In this document: in pieces, positions 46,590 to 55,258 of the stretch
Layout of the letters: every line of letters begins with the position of its first letter
How positions within the stretch are numbered: the stretch's first letter is position 1
Source: Amaurobius ferox
Taxonomy: Eukaryota; Arthropoda; Arachnida; Araneae; Amaurobiidae
NCBI GenBank assembly: GCA_951213105.1
Contig: OX578150.1
Coordinates: forward strand, 23,812,022 to 23,876,021
DNA length: 64,000 bases
Direction: 5' to 3'
Position numbers and translations under genes: made by a program
The notes under the pieces: model-generated
What the model was told of the DNA's origin: nothing
What the model saw: only the letters and a program-made list of their open reading frames with translations
The model's database searches: none

Positions 46590-48062
46590 TCAGGTCAAAG
46601 TAAACGTTTTGCCAATGTTGAGGGAGAGGCCAGTAAAAGGCAGTAGTTTGGCCAGGCTGTCTAATGATGACTGCAGATCTGCCACTCCGCCTGTGACGAG
46701 GACCAAGTCGTCGGCATACGCGATGTGGTTACCGCAGTCGTCATCCATTCGAAATCCAAGATGTTGAGGTAGCCTCTTTAAGATGAAGTCAAGAACGGCT
46801 AGGAATAACAATGGCGACAGGGGGTCTCCTTGGCGGACTCCATGTGAAGGGCGCACTGGGTCAGAAGTCATCTTCCTAAAAGTCAGATGGGTCTTTCCCG
46901 TGGCATAAACATGATGGATATACTCAATGATACTCTCTAGAATTCCGTGGTTCTTCAGGGTGGCGAGAATGGCTTGGTGGGAGATGCTATCAAAAGCTTT
47001 CTCGAAATCAAGTACAGCAATGGACAAGGGCTTTAGTTTGAGACTCGCCTCCTTGAAGATGCTGTCGAGCAGATAGGTTGCGCAGGCTGCACCGTCCATT
47101 GAACGAAATCCAAATTGATTGGGGCTCAGCGGGATAACGGCACTCAGACGTCTTGCCAAAATCTTATGGAATTGTCGCAGCAAGACCGAAGAGATGGTAA
47201 TAGGTCTGAGCTTTGCAGGTGTTGAAACATCAGGACCTTTCGGTAAAAAGATGGTTCTAGAAGTAGTTACGATCTCTGGTGACCAACGTAGGATAAGCCA
47301 GAGTGTAATCAGTTTGCACTTGGTCCGGACGGGAATCCTGGAGGACTTTCCAACAGTAAGACAATCAGGTCCGGCCGCAGAACGAAAAGGGAGTGCAGAG
47401 TCTTCAACTTCTTTGGGAGATACCATGGAATCGATCCCAACCACAGGAGACACATTTTCATTAACAGGCATAGGAGCTAGGAAGGCACTGGATTTTGTGA
47501 ATGTTGATTCCCAGAAGGAAAACACATCTTCTTCAGCCAGCTCCCTGGACATGGAGTTACCAGCAAATACCTTCTCGGCCGCTGTAGTCTGGCTCTTCCG
47601 ATACAATGACTGCAGCGCCGCATATTGGAACCTCTTCATCTTCCTCTTGCTTAGGTTCTGAGTTCGCTCAAGATGTCCCAACTTCCTCCGAATGGACTTG
47701 GCTGGAGCATCACGATTCTTCTCACCCTCAGCAGTCGGCTTAGCAGTATACACATCTGTGTTAAGATACAGGAGACAAAGAGTTTTGGCATCCTCTGGAT
47801 CCGTGGAGGCAATGTGCAAAGCGCGGTCCAGAAGGGAGGTTTCGGCAGCAGTAGGAGCAGGATACGGATGGTCAGTGTTTAATTTGTAGAACCAGGAAAC
47901 TAGAGGATCAGAGTTGGTGGAGTCATCCGCGGTGTCTTCAACTTCCGTCTCATCAGGCGTCTCAAACATTCTTTCAATTCCAGAAAATCCTTCATTGTCA
48001 GAAGACGAGGCACTTGATGAGGAGGAAGGCGACTTCTCAGCATTCTTAGGTAAAAGAAACAT
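46590..48062 (-). CDS. R2 protein: reverse transcriptase
   Basis: The frame starts in a Ser-rich linker. RT blocks are RPITISSVLLRQFHKILARR, QFGFRSMDGA, LDFEKAFDSISH, GVRQGDPLSPLLF and the catalytic AYADDLVLV. GVRQGDPLSP and the loop before it are characteristic of the R2 clade and differ from the EN-type LINEs nearby. It copies R2 RNA directly onto the nicked 28S. A frame break at 46,590 splits off the thumb. Confidence 0.88.
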   Translation of the reverse strand: MFLLPKNAEKSPSSSSSASSSDNEGFSGIERMFETPDETEVEDTADDSTNSDPLVSWFYKLNTDHPYPAPTAAETSLLDRALHIASTDPEDAKTLCLLYLNTDVYTAKPTAEGEKNRDAPAKSIRRKLGHLERTQNLSKRKMKRFQYAALQSLYRKSQTTAAEKVFAGNSMSRELAEEDVFSFWESTFTKSSAFLAPMPVNENVSPVVGIDSMVSPKEVEDSALPFRSAAGPDCLTVGKSSRIPVRTKCKLITLWLILRWSPEIVTTSRTIFLPKGPDVSTPAKLRPITISSVLLRQFHKILARRLSAVIPLSPNQFGFRSMDGAACATYLLDSIFKEASLKLKPLSIAVLDFEKAFDSISHQAILATLKNHGILESIIEYIHHVYATGKTHLTFRKMTSDPVRPSHGVRQGDPLSPLLFLAVLDFILKRLPQHLGFRMDDDCGNHIAYADDLVLVTGGVADLQSSLDSLAKLLPFTGLSLNIGKTFTLT

Positions 48063-48165
48063 TGGATCATTTAAAAAACTTGTAACTTTAATTTATAAGA
48101 GGCAGCACGTCGTTGCTTCTTAATTGCCTCGAGTGATCTTCCAGGACAAATCTCCAGAAGACGGA
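48063..48165 (-). pseudogene. R2 second Myb-like stretch beside the Copia insertion
   Basis: Read on the minus strand the sequence gives GRSLEAIKKQRRAASYK (about 48,098-48,150). This resembles the first Myb stretch, RSLEAIKGKRRQADYQ, in the R2 N-terminal frame. It is followed by a stop near 48,075. The Copia TSD tgtta (48,166-48,170) lies just before it. Confidence 0.6.
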
Positions 48166-48170
48166 TGTTA

Positions 48171-48437
48171 TGTTAGTTTTAGCAGAAATAGTGGGTGTTA
48201 TGGTAAATGATAAACATTACGATTATATTAGACAGAACTATATTTAAACGAAAAGAAATACATCACGTAACATCTCACACAAACATACAATAAACAAACG
48301 CGCGGCTACATAAAACATCGAACATAAACAACACACGGCCGTTGCCATTCTGACAACACAAGAAAAGGTGTTGCCATTACAAACATAAGTAATGTTGCAA
48401 TATGGGCTTAGGCACAACTAATAGCATATTTCTTACA
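48171..48437 (-). repeat. Copia 3' LTR
   Basis: The LTR starts tgttagttttagcag and ends atatttcttaca on the plus strand. It is the left copy and is identical to 52,706-52,972 as far as I can read. Confidence 0.95.
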
Positions 48438-48450
48438 CTCCCCCTTGAAT
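48438..48450 (-). promoter_or_regulatory. Copia polypurine tract
   Basis: On the minus strand ttcaagggggag lies directly before the 3' LTR (tgtaagaaat). It is the normal primer site for plus-strand synthesis. Confidence 0.75.
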
Positions 48451-48586
48451 AAGCCCATTTTGTACAGTTCCGTTTATTCTGAAAAGTCCCATTTCATTTA
48501 GGTGAGTGTTCATCTTTTTACTTCCTAGTGTCTTCGTCAACATATCTGCAAGATTGTTTCCTGTAGGGATGTACTCAAAAATCAGC
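48451..48586 (-). pseudogene. Copia Pol C-terminal end, out of frame
   Basis: The sequence in another frame continues the RNase H end (words such as ELIFEYIPTGNN and LTKTLGSKK), as expected of Copia. It is split from the main frame by one extra G near 48,598. Confidence 0.7.
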
Positions 48587-51028
48587 TCATTTGCTTCCAA
48601 CTTTCTCTCGAAGAAAGAAATGTCGAAGATCTATGTGCTTGTTTCTCTCCGATGTCACCTGATTTTTCGCTAAGGAGATAGCACCCTGATTGTCCACGTG
48701 TATAATTTGTGGTAATGGCATGAACTCACCGGCTCCGATTTCATACAGGAAATTTCGCAACCAAAGAATTTCCTTCGCAGTATGACACATCGCTATGTAT
48801 TCTGCTTCCACTGTTGAGAGCGCAGTTGACCGTTGTTTCTTACAACACCAAGAGATTGTTGTACCCGCTAACTGAACCGCATAACCACTGAAGGATCGTC
48901 TATCACTTTTGTCTGTGGCCCAGTCAGCATCACAATACACGGTCACACTTCTTCCTGTTTTTCTGAATATTAGGCTGTAGTCTTTTGTCTGCTTTACATA
49001 TCGTAATATATGCTTGACACCGGTCCAATGTTCTTTACTTGGCCTATTACTGAACTGGCTCATGTACGTAGTAGCAAAGCTTAAGTCTGGCCTCGTGCCA
49101 CCAGCTAAATACAAAAGTCCTCCAATAGCTTGTCGATATCTGCGTGCGTCTTCAGAGATCATTACTTCGTCATCTGATGATCGGCTGAATTTCATTCCAG
49201 GGTCCAAAGGTGTAGATGCTCCCTTACAATCAGTCATAGCGAAGGTCGTCAACAGTTCAGTTGCGTATGCTGATTGGTCTAGGGTGAGTGTCCCATCGTC
49301 ATCATATTCAGCCTTCATAGATAATATGTGGTTAACTTTTCCTAAGTCTTTTACTTCGAAGACTTTATTTATCTTAGATTTGAATGATTGGATGGTTACG
49401 TCATCATTTGAAAGAATGATAAGATCGTCAACGTAAACTCCAATAATTAAGTCATGTTGCTTACTGAAATAAACACATGGGTCTGCTTTTGATCTTATTA
49501 GTCCGATTGATTTCAAGAACTCGTCCAAGCGAACATTCCACTCTCTTCCTGATTGATGTAGACCATACAGACTCTTCTTTAACAAGCAGACAAATTCCTT
49601 TTCATCCGCATCTATACACATCGTAGGTAGTTCCATGTATATGGTCTCTTTTAATACGCCATTCAGATAAGCTGCTGTGATGTCCAGCTGATGAACTTTC
49701 CAGCTACGCTCCACTGCGAGTGCAAGCAAAGTCCTAATAGATTTTATCTTCACAACTGGTGAAAAAGTCTCATTGAAATCAATTCCTTCTACTTGTGTGA
49801 AACCACGGGCAACAAGCCTGGCTTTGTACCTTTCTAATTTGCCATTTTTGTCAAACTTCCTTTTGAAAACCCATTTGCTTTTCACTATTCTTCTTCCTTC
49901 AGGTCGTGGTACTATTTGCCATGTATCATTTCGTCTTAAGTTTTCTAACTCTTCTTGAATGGCCATTTCCCATTCATTTGCTTCTGGAGACGATAGAGCT
50001 TCTTCTATCGTTATTGGATCTTTTACAGGATCTTGCCGTTTGACAGAATTGCATATATGGCATGTCACTTGTTTTGGTTTCTTTGTCGCCAACCGTTCTG
50101 AACGTCTTGATGTTGATGGACCACTTAATGTTATTGTATTGGTAGAGGATGGAACACTAACAGGGGTGTTTGCAAGAGTTACATCTTGCACACTTGTTGA
50201 GTTCAAGTTTACAATTTCACTCGTTATTATGCTCGTCGGTGGAGTTATAGCAATCTCCCCCTCACCACCAGCTTCAAAACTCCAACTCTGTGCATCATTA
50301 CTTTCTTCATTCTCAATGTGAATTATAGCAGTATCTTCGATATTTTGGCTTTCTACGTCTTGAGAATTTGGTTCTTTCTTGCAGGGAAATACATTTTCTT
50401 CAAAAATTACATTCCGGCTGACAAAGAAAGTATTACGCTTCATGTCCCACAATTTATAGCCTTTAACTCCATCTGGATAACCCACAAATATGCACTCTAC
50501 AGATTTGGGGTCTAATTTACTGTGTCTGTATCTGCGATTCACCACACTCCATGCCTTGCAACCGTACACTCTTAGATGATCAAGTGAGGCTTCTTTTCCA
50601 AACCATAATGCTTCGGGAGCATTTCCGTCAATAGATTTGGAGGGGCACTTGTTCCTAATGTAACTTGCTGTACATACTGCATCAGACCATAGAGTTCTTT
50701 TAAGTCCTGATTCGATTAGCAGACACCTAGTCATATCCAACAATGTTTGATTCATCCTTTCGGCGACGCCGTTTTGCTGTGGAGTATCGGGAACTGTTAG
50801 TTGTCTTCGTATTCCATGCTTAAGTAGATAGTCATTAAATTCTTTGCTATCATACTCACCGCCGTTGTCGCTTCTCAGTGTTCCTATCTTGCGCTTATGG
50901 AGGTTTTCAACCATCCGCCTATATTCATCAAATTTACTAAGGACATCGCTTTTTGCTTTCATTGGATACACAACTGTATATCGAGAGTAGTCATCAATAA
51001 AAGTAACAAAGTACTTTGATCCATCCAC
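48587..51028 (-). CDS. Copia Pol: integrase core, reverse transcriptase and RNase H
   Basis: This is a frame of about 813 codons. The integrase core has FIDDYSRY, DNGGEYDS and NGVAERMNQ. A linker with an SRRSERLATKKP-type basic stretch follows. The RT shows VKSKWVFKRKFD, LDITAAYLNG, LYGLHQSGREW and the catalytic YVDDLIIL. RNase H has YCDADWATDKSDRRS, ALSTVEAEYIA and HVDNQGAI. It is frameshifted from the Gag-integrase frame by a repeated GGAT at about 51,025 and loses its last 45 or so residues at 48,587. The catalytic residues are intact. Confidence 0.92.
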   Translation of the reverse strand: MDGSKYFVTFIDDYSRYTVVYPMKAKSDVLSKFDEYRRMVENLHKRKIGTLRSDNGGEYDSKEFNDYLLKHGIRRQLTVPDTPQQNGVAERMNQTLLDMTRCLLIESGLKRTLWSDAVCTASYIRNKCPSKSIDGNAPEALWFGKEASLDHLRVYGCKAWSVVNRRYRHSKLDPKSVECIFVGYPDGVKGYKLWDMKRNTFFVSRNVIFEENVFPCKKEPNSQDVESQNIEDTAIIHIENEESNDAQSWSFEAGGEGEIAITPPTSIITSEIVNLNSTSVQDVTLANTPVSVPSSTNTITLSGPSTSRRSERLATKKPKQVTCHICNSVKRQDPVKDPITIEEALSSPEANEWEMAIQEELENLRRNDTWQIVPRPEGRRIVKSKWVFKRKFDKNGKLERYKARLVARGFTQVEGIDFNETFSPVVKIKSIRTLLALAVERSWKVHQLDITAAYLNGVLKETIYMELPTMCIDADEKEFVCLLKKSLYGLHQSGREWNVRLDEFLKSIGLIRSKADPCVYFSKQHDLIIGVYVDDLIILSNDDVTIQSFKSKINKVFEVKDLGKVNHILSMKAEYDDDGTLTLDQSAYATELLTTFAMTDCKGASTPLDPGMKFSRSSDDEVMISEDARRYRQAIGGLLYLAGGTRPDLSFATTYMSQFSNRPSKEHWTGVKHILRYVKQTKDYSLIFRKTGRSVTVYCDADWATDKSDRRSFSGYAVQLAGTTISWCCKKQRSTALSTVEAEYIAMCHTAKEILWLRNFLYEIGAGEFMPLPQIIHVDNQGAISLAKNQVTSERNKHIDLRHFFLREKVGSK

Positions 51029-52541
51029 CCGCTGATGTTGGTACTATTTTTCCAACTACGTCAGAGTGGACTAATTCTAATACTTCTTTTGCTCTGGTAG
51101 CATTACCTTCTGGAAAACTTCGCTTCTTCATTTTTCCCATCATACAGACAGAACACGTTTCTTGGGGATCTTCAGTCGATTTAAAAAGCTGTGCTCCACT
51201 TCTTAATTGTTTTATGGCATTATAATGGAGGTGTCCAAGTCGGCGATGCAACAATGATTTATCAACGAGTTTTGCAAACTTTGCCACTTTACGATGTTCT
51301 TCAACTGCATAAAGTCTGCCACTGCGTTTTGCCGTCAGCAAAATCTGTCCATTTTTCTTGATAACTCTGGCTTCATTATTTACAAATTGTATTTTAAGTC
51401 CAAGCTCTTCAATTCTACCAACTGATAAAAGGTTTCCGTCTAAACCAGGTACATATAAAACATTGTCCATGTGGGCATGTAATCCACCATTTGCTTCACA
51501 CAATTCAATGTCAACATGCCCCACACCTTCAACTCGAATTTCATCTTTGTTGGCAACTTTAACGCTTGAATCCGTTTTTCTGAAACTTGAAAATTTTTCT
51601 CTGTATGACGTCATGTGGTCTGTGGCACCACTATCCAGATACCAAACTAATGGATTTTCCACTGTTCCATTCTTTGCAGATAATGCTGAATGTACAACTT
51701 TCTTTACTTCATGTTTTGCATTTTGTTTATTTACGTCTTGGCTGTTTACTGTACAGTTGTAGCCTTCAGGGCAGTTTCTTGCAATATGACCAAATTTATT
51801 GCAACAAAAACATTTTACACGTCTTCCTTCTCTGTTATAGTCTTTTTGAAATAAACTTTTATGCCCCAAAGTAGTTTTTTTATTTTCAACTTGATTTGAA
51901 TGTTTATGTTTAGCTACACTCCTTTTTTGTGTAAACATAGCCTTGCAATCTGTTTCTTCAGTAGTTTCTTTTTCTTCATCACGGCGATTTATTCTTTTCT
52001 CTTCTATCAAAAGTCTAGCCTTCACCTTTTTTGTTGTTAGACTTTCTTCATTTTGTTCAAGATTGAGAATTAGGGCTTCATACGTCTTTGGAATACCCAG
52101 TAACATCACCAATGCGACTTCTTTATCATTAAAAGCGTAACCACTGCTGGCTAATTTTCGATGGATATCCATTAAACGTCCAAGATAATCTTTCATCTCT
52201 TCATTATTTTTCATTTCTATGTTGAAGAAATCCCGCATTAATTGTAGAATATACAACAAACCGCATTTCGAATTAATTTCCTCAAGCGCATTCCATGCTT
52301 CTCTTGCGGTAGTGCACATCTCAATATCATCCAAATACGTATCATCAACAACAAGAAACAGAAAAGTTAATGCTCGATTATTCATTTTCTTTTCGTCAGT
52401 CGTCATTTCAGATCCAAAACCAGGATCTATGGCCTCCCAGCATCCCTTCTGAACCAAAACTGCTCTGGCACGAATAGCCCAAGAATGGTAATTATCACTC
52501 GATAATTTAGGGATTCTGAATTCTTCATTCATTGCAGCCAT
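50994..52541 (-). CDS. Copia Gag, protease and integrase start
   Basis: This is a frame of about 515 codons. Gag starts MAAMNEEFRIPKLSSDNYHSW (UBN2-type), and a CCHC knuckle CFCCNKFGHIARNC lies near residue 245. The protease reads WYLDSGATDHMTS near residue 302. The pre-integrase HHCC finger follows (LLHRRLGHLHYNAIKQL, then CSVCMMGK), then HSDVVG, the first Asp of the integrase. It ends out of frame at 50,994 after a GGAT duplication, overlapping the Pol frame by about 35 nt. Confidence 0.92.
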   Translation of the reverse strand: MAAMNEEFRIPKLSSDNYHSWAIRARAVLVQKGCWEAIDPGFGSEMTTDEKKMNNRALTFLFLVVDDTYLDDIEMCTTAREAWNALEEINSKCGLLYILQLMRDFFNIEMKNNEEMKDYLGRLMDIHRKLASSGYAFNDKEVALVMLLGIPKTYEALILNLEQNEESLTTKKVKARLLIEEKRINRRDEEKETTEETDCKAMFTQKRSVAKHKHSNQVENKKTTLGHKSLFQKDYNREGRRVKCFCCNKFGHIARNCPEGYNCTVNSQDVNKQNAKHEVKKVVHSALSAKNGTVENPLVWYLDSGATDHMTSYREKFSSFRKTDSSVKVANKDEIRVEGVGHVDIELCEANGGLHAHMDNVLYVPGLDGNLLSVGRIEELGLKIQFVNNEARVIKKNGQILLTAKRSGRLYAVEEHRKVAKFAKLVDKSLLHRRLGHLHYNAIKQLRSGAQLFKSTEDPQETCSVCMMGKMKKRSFPEGNATRAKEVLELVHSDVVGKIVPTSAGGWIKVLCYFY

Positions 52542-52688
52542 GCTTCTTTATTTTAAAGTTCTGATTATAATCCGTAATATTTAATAACTTCTAAGTGCGT
52601 CTACTTATTGCAATTTACCATAGAACAAAAAATTCTCAGCATTCGCGAAAACGAAAGTACGTCTTCTTACCGTTTCGCAGATAAACAA

Positions 52689-52705
52689 CCTGGGCAACCA
52701 TAACC
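52689..52705 (-). promoter_or_regulatory. Copia primer-binding site (tRNA-iMet half type)
   Basis: On the minus strand GGTTATGGTTGCCCAGG directly follows the 5' LTR. Copia elements of insects carry a similar site, GGTTATGGGCCCAG, that pairs with the anticodon region of initiator tRNA. The match is close but not identical. Confidence 0.65.
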
Positions 52706-52972
52706 TGTTAGTTTTAGCAGAAATAGTGGGTGTTATGGTAAATGATAAACATTACGATTATATTAGACAGAACTATATTTAAACGAAAAGAAATACATCA
52801 CGTAACATCTCACACAAACATACAATAAACAAACGCGCGGCTACATAAAACATCGAACATAAACAACACACGGCCGTTGCCATTCTGACAACACAAGAAA
52901 AGGTGTTGCCATTACAAACATAAGTAATGTTGCAATATGGGCTTAGGCACAACTAATAGCATATTTCTTACA
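52706..52972 (-). repeat. Copia 5' LTR
   Basis: This is the right-hand copy, with the same sequence as 48,171-48,437, followed by the TSD tgtta. It carries the promoter for the element. Confidence 0.95.
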
Positions 52973-52977
52973 TGTTA

Positions 52978-53738
52978 GTGTCCCGAGATGTCAGGGAACT
53001 CAGTAAACACTTGGCTTCTCCTTCCGCAAGAGCAGTCAGTTCAGCTTCGGTCTACCTTGTTCGGGAGATCACAGGGGCAGGAATAGCAACAGCGTCAGCA
53101 GTCTGGATCTTATCGGCACCAGCAGAATCAGCAGATGTTCGCCGGGGAGAGCTACTCTCGTCACCTCCGCCACCTTCTACCAAAATCCTCTCTGGCTCCA
53201 CACCAGTCACCGGCTCCGGTGGGAGTGCAGCAAACTGCACTCCCACCGAAGTCAGGGCGGGATCAGGAGTCGTCGACGATTCAGCAGATGCAGCAGAAGA
53301 TCTGAGTGTCTCAATCATCCTCTGGTAATCGGCTTGTCTTCTCTTGCCTTTAATGGCTTCTAGGGAACGGTCTGGCAGCATAGAGTGGAGAGTCTGGTTG
53401 ATGTTACGCAGACTAGGATCTGAAGGCGAGATGTTGGCCTCGATTGTCGCCATGTTGACAATCTCGGATTCAGTCCACCTTGCTTTCTTAGGAGCAGTCG
53501 CAAGTCGGCCCATTTCAGCTTGGTGGAAGGCTACCGGATGGGCTCGCCGGGTGTGGACTCCAAGGCTCGTCTTGGTGGAGAATTCTCTGTCACAGAAGCG
53601 ACATAAGAATGCATCAGCAGGAGGATGGTCAGGAGTGGTTCCATCGAAATATGCCGCCGCTTCTCCAGTAGAGTTGCGGCTTTCTTTTTGATTTGGACTT
53701 GTTGCAGCATATTGAATTTCGGCCGAACAGGGATGCAA
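52978..53738 (-). CDS. R2 protein N terminus: CCHH zinc finger and Myb domain
   Basis: The frame opens at about 53,738. It has one CCHH finger, CRFCDREFSTKTSLGVHTRR, near residue 46, and a Myb-like region, ARWTESEIVNMATIEANI to RSLEAIKGKRRQADYQ. In R2 these bind 28S DNA around the insertion site. A single finger plus Myb resembles the R2-D type. The stop at 53,052 is followed by sequence in another frame up to the Copia TSD, and the second Myb-like stretch lies beyond the Copia element. The start codon is uncertain (the frame's first codon is not ATG). Confidence 0.85.
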
Positions 53739-53872
53739 ACCCTGTAAGCCCTAGGTATATGGTAGAGGGTCGTTGGTTCACCGGATGGGCAAGCCCATCC
53801 AACTATCCAGCGGTACCACGGGGAGGAGACCTTACCATACACCAGCAACCAGAGCTCTCCAACCCTAGACCC
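53739..53872 (-). other. R2 5' UTR with strong secondary structure
   Basis: On the minus strand the first bases of R2 (gggtc and gttgg, 53,872-53,859) can pair with 53,767-53,776, and a perfect 8-bp hairpin with a 2-nt loop lies between (53,783-53,800). R2 RNAs generally start with an HDV-like self-cleaving ribozyme, and this could be its remains. I could not assign the ribozyme's first helix. Confidence 0.45.
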
Positions 53873-53911
<39 letters not shown>

Positions 53912-53919
53912 AGATGAAT
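53873..53919 (-). rRNA. 28S rRNA gene fragment upstream of the R2 site
   Basis: On the minus strand 47 nt read aagcgcgggtaaacggcgg, gagtaactatgactctctta and then R2. This is the well-known 28S sequence immediately 5' of the R2 cleavage site. Going left in 28S sense it starts near ATTCA, where LINE C2 sequence begins. Together with 33,239-33,315 it gives about 120 nt of 28S around the site. Confidence 0.88.
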
Positions 53920-54219
53920 CACTACCCTGTCAAACCATAAGGCCCGTCCTTCCACCGAAGGTTGTCTAAGATGCCACCTGAGGGTCAGCGGGCAGGCGAA
54001 AACGTAATGATCAGCATCGCCCACCTCCCCGGAGGTGCATAGAGGAGAGGGTTTTATTTTAAATCGGTTCAGATAGGCCATGAAAGGTCCATGGCCAGTG
54101 CAGAAGTATATTAGAGATCTATTAATAACATGACGAGCTACATTTGGAAGGGGACAGAAGGAACGGGCCCGCGAACCACCGTCCCACGAGTCACTAAGAG
54201 CCCGCCAACTCCTAACCAC
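53920..54219 (-). CDS. LINE C2 ORF2 end: RNase H tail and Cys cluster
   Basis: It includes CTSGEVGDADHYVFAC, the Cys/His cluster after RNase H, and ends ALWFDRVV. After that the frame continues IHLSAGKRRE to a TAA at 53,887, but those residues are 28S sequence read through. So the natural C terminus is lost. The first part (NRSLIYFCTGHGPFMAYLNR) matches LINE C. Confidence 0.75.
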
Positions 54220-54369
54220 CTCCGTCCTTACAAAGCTGGACAGAAGCGAGTAGGGGGCAGGGACATCCAGCGGCTCGCCGGACCTAGCCGCGATCTATTC
54301 GTTATTGTCTGCCTCCTCGTTACCAGTAATGCCAACATGTGCTTTAACCCAATTCAGAGATACCAAATT

Positions 54370-55194
54370 TCAACAACGCAGAAGATTATTCCTGATACTG
54401 GTTAGAAGAGATGAGCGACTACGAACCGAGCACAGCGCGGCGATGGAAGAAGCACTATCGGTGTAAATATTAGCTGAGGTACCCTTTTCGAAAGCCCATC
54501 CACCAGCGGAGTTAATTGCGTATAATTCAGCTTGAAATACTGAGTTAAAGTTATTTAATTTATATCTACTTACATGGGTTAGTTTATCATCAATATAAAC
54601 GCAGTAAGAAAAACCCACCTCCCCGTCAATCTTCGACCCGTCAGCATAAATACTACACCGAGTATCCTCACCGGCTCCCTCCAAAACCAGAACCCTTTCG
54701 TCCGGAGGGAGGGAGCCGGAGGCGACCCGACTGTCAAATCTTGGCGGAGGAGGCAGCAAGGGATTAGCAAATAAATTGGTTCTCCTTTTCCAGAAATGAA
54801 ATTTCTTATGGCTAGTCTCCAGGACCGCCTGAATGGGCGGGATGCCGAGGAGAAGGAACAAAGTCACGTAGGGAGAGGTCCGGTACGCGCCGGAGATCCG
54901 CAAGAGGAACGGACGCTGCAAGCAGCGGAGCCTTAGGCCCTGCTCTTTAGTCAGGGTCCCTGCCCATACTCCGGCGCAGTAACAAACGACCTTCTCCACT
55001 ACGGCAGAGTACCACTTCTTAAACATTCTCCTGTCGGCACCCCACCCAGACCCGACGACCTTCACAAAACCACTAGCCAAAGAAAAGTATTTATTAAAAA
55101 GATGTTTAATGTGAGGAGACCAGGACAATTTAGAATCAATAATAACTCCTAGGTAGCTGAGCTCACGAACAACAGAAAATGTTTGTCCATTCAA
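54370..55194 (-). CDS. LINE C2 RT thumb and RNase H
   Basis: It has the RT end (SYLGVIIDSKLSWSPH, EKVVCYCAGVWAG) and the RNase H start, YADGSKIDGEVGFSYCVY, AELYAINSAGGWAFEKG and YTDSASSIAAL. The first catalytic block reads YADGSK, keeping the Asp. The frame is broken after SLLTSIRNNLL, and the WVKAH block stands in another frame near 54,330-54,350. Confidence 0.8.
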   Translation of the reverse strand: MNGQTFSVVRELSYLGVIIDSKLSWSPHIKHLFNKYFSLASGFVKVVGSGWGADRRMFKKWYSAVVEKVVCYCAGVWAGTLTKEQGLRLRCLQRPFLLRISGAYRTSPYVTLFLLLGIPPIQAVLETSHKKFHFWKRRTNLFANPLLPPPPRFDSRVASGSLPPDERVLVLEGAGEDTRCSIYADGSKIDGEVGFSYCVYIDDKLTHVSRYKLNNFNSVFQAELYAINSAGGWAFEKGTSANIYTDSASSIAALCSVRSRSSLLTSIRNNLLRC

Positions 55195-55258
55195 TTTAAA
55201 AATGGGATGAGCTCACGAACAACAGAAAATGTTTGTCCATTCAATTTAAAAATGGGAT
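55159..55258. repeat. 50-bp tandem duplication in LINE C2 RT
   Basis: The word gagctcacgaacaacag begins at 55,159 and 55,209 and the next 50 bp are the same. The duplication shifts the frame, which is why the RT ends as two overlapping frames here. Confidence 0.92.

Larger units (their letters stand above)
48166..52977 (-). mobile_element. Copia-type LTR retrotransposon, complete, TSD tgtta
   Basis: Two 267-bp LTRs (48,171-48,437 and 52,706-52,972) read identical, and tgtta occurs at 48,166-48,170 and 52,973-52,977. Inside, on the minus strand, are a tRNA-iMet-type primer site, Gag-protease-integrase and integrase-RT-RNase H frames and a polypurine tract. It interrupts the R2 N-terminal region. 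Identical LTRs mean a young insertion, but two small frameshifts break the polyprotein. Confidence 0.95.
33316..53872 (-). mobile_element. R2 element at the canonical 28S site, interrupted by Gypsy and Copia
   Basis: The minus-strand pieces are 53,872-52,978, 48,165-45,487 and 33,586-33,316; without the two LTR elements they add up to about 3.85 kb, a normal R2 length. The 3' end is a run of eight A's joined to TAGCC of 28S, and the 5' end joins ctctctta of 28S, so both junctions lie at the classical R2 site. The protein order is a CCHH finger and Myb region, RT, zinc knuckle and PD-D/E-type endonuclease. One finger plus Myb suggests an R2-D-like type. Several frameshifts break the single ORF. 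Confidence 0.88.
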
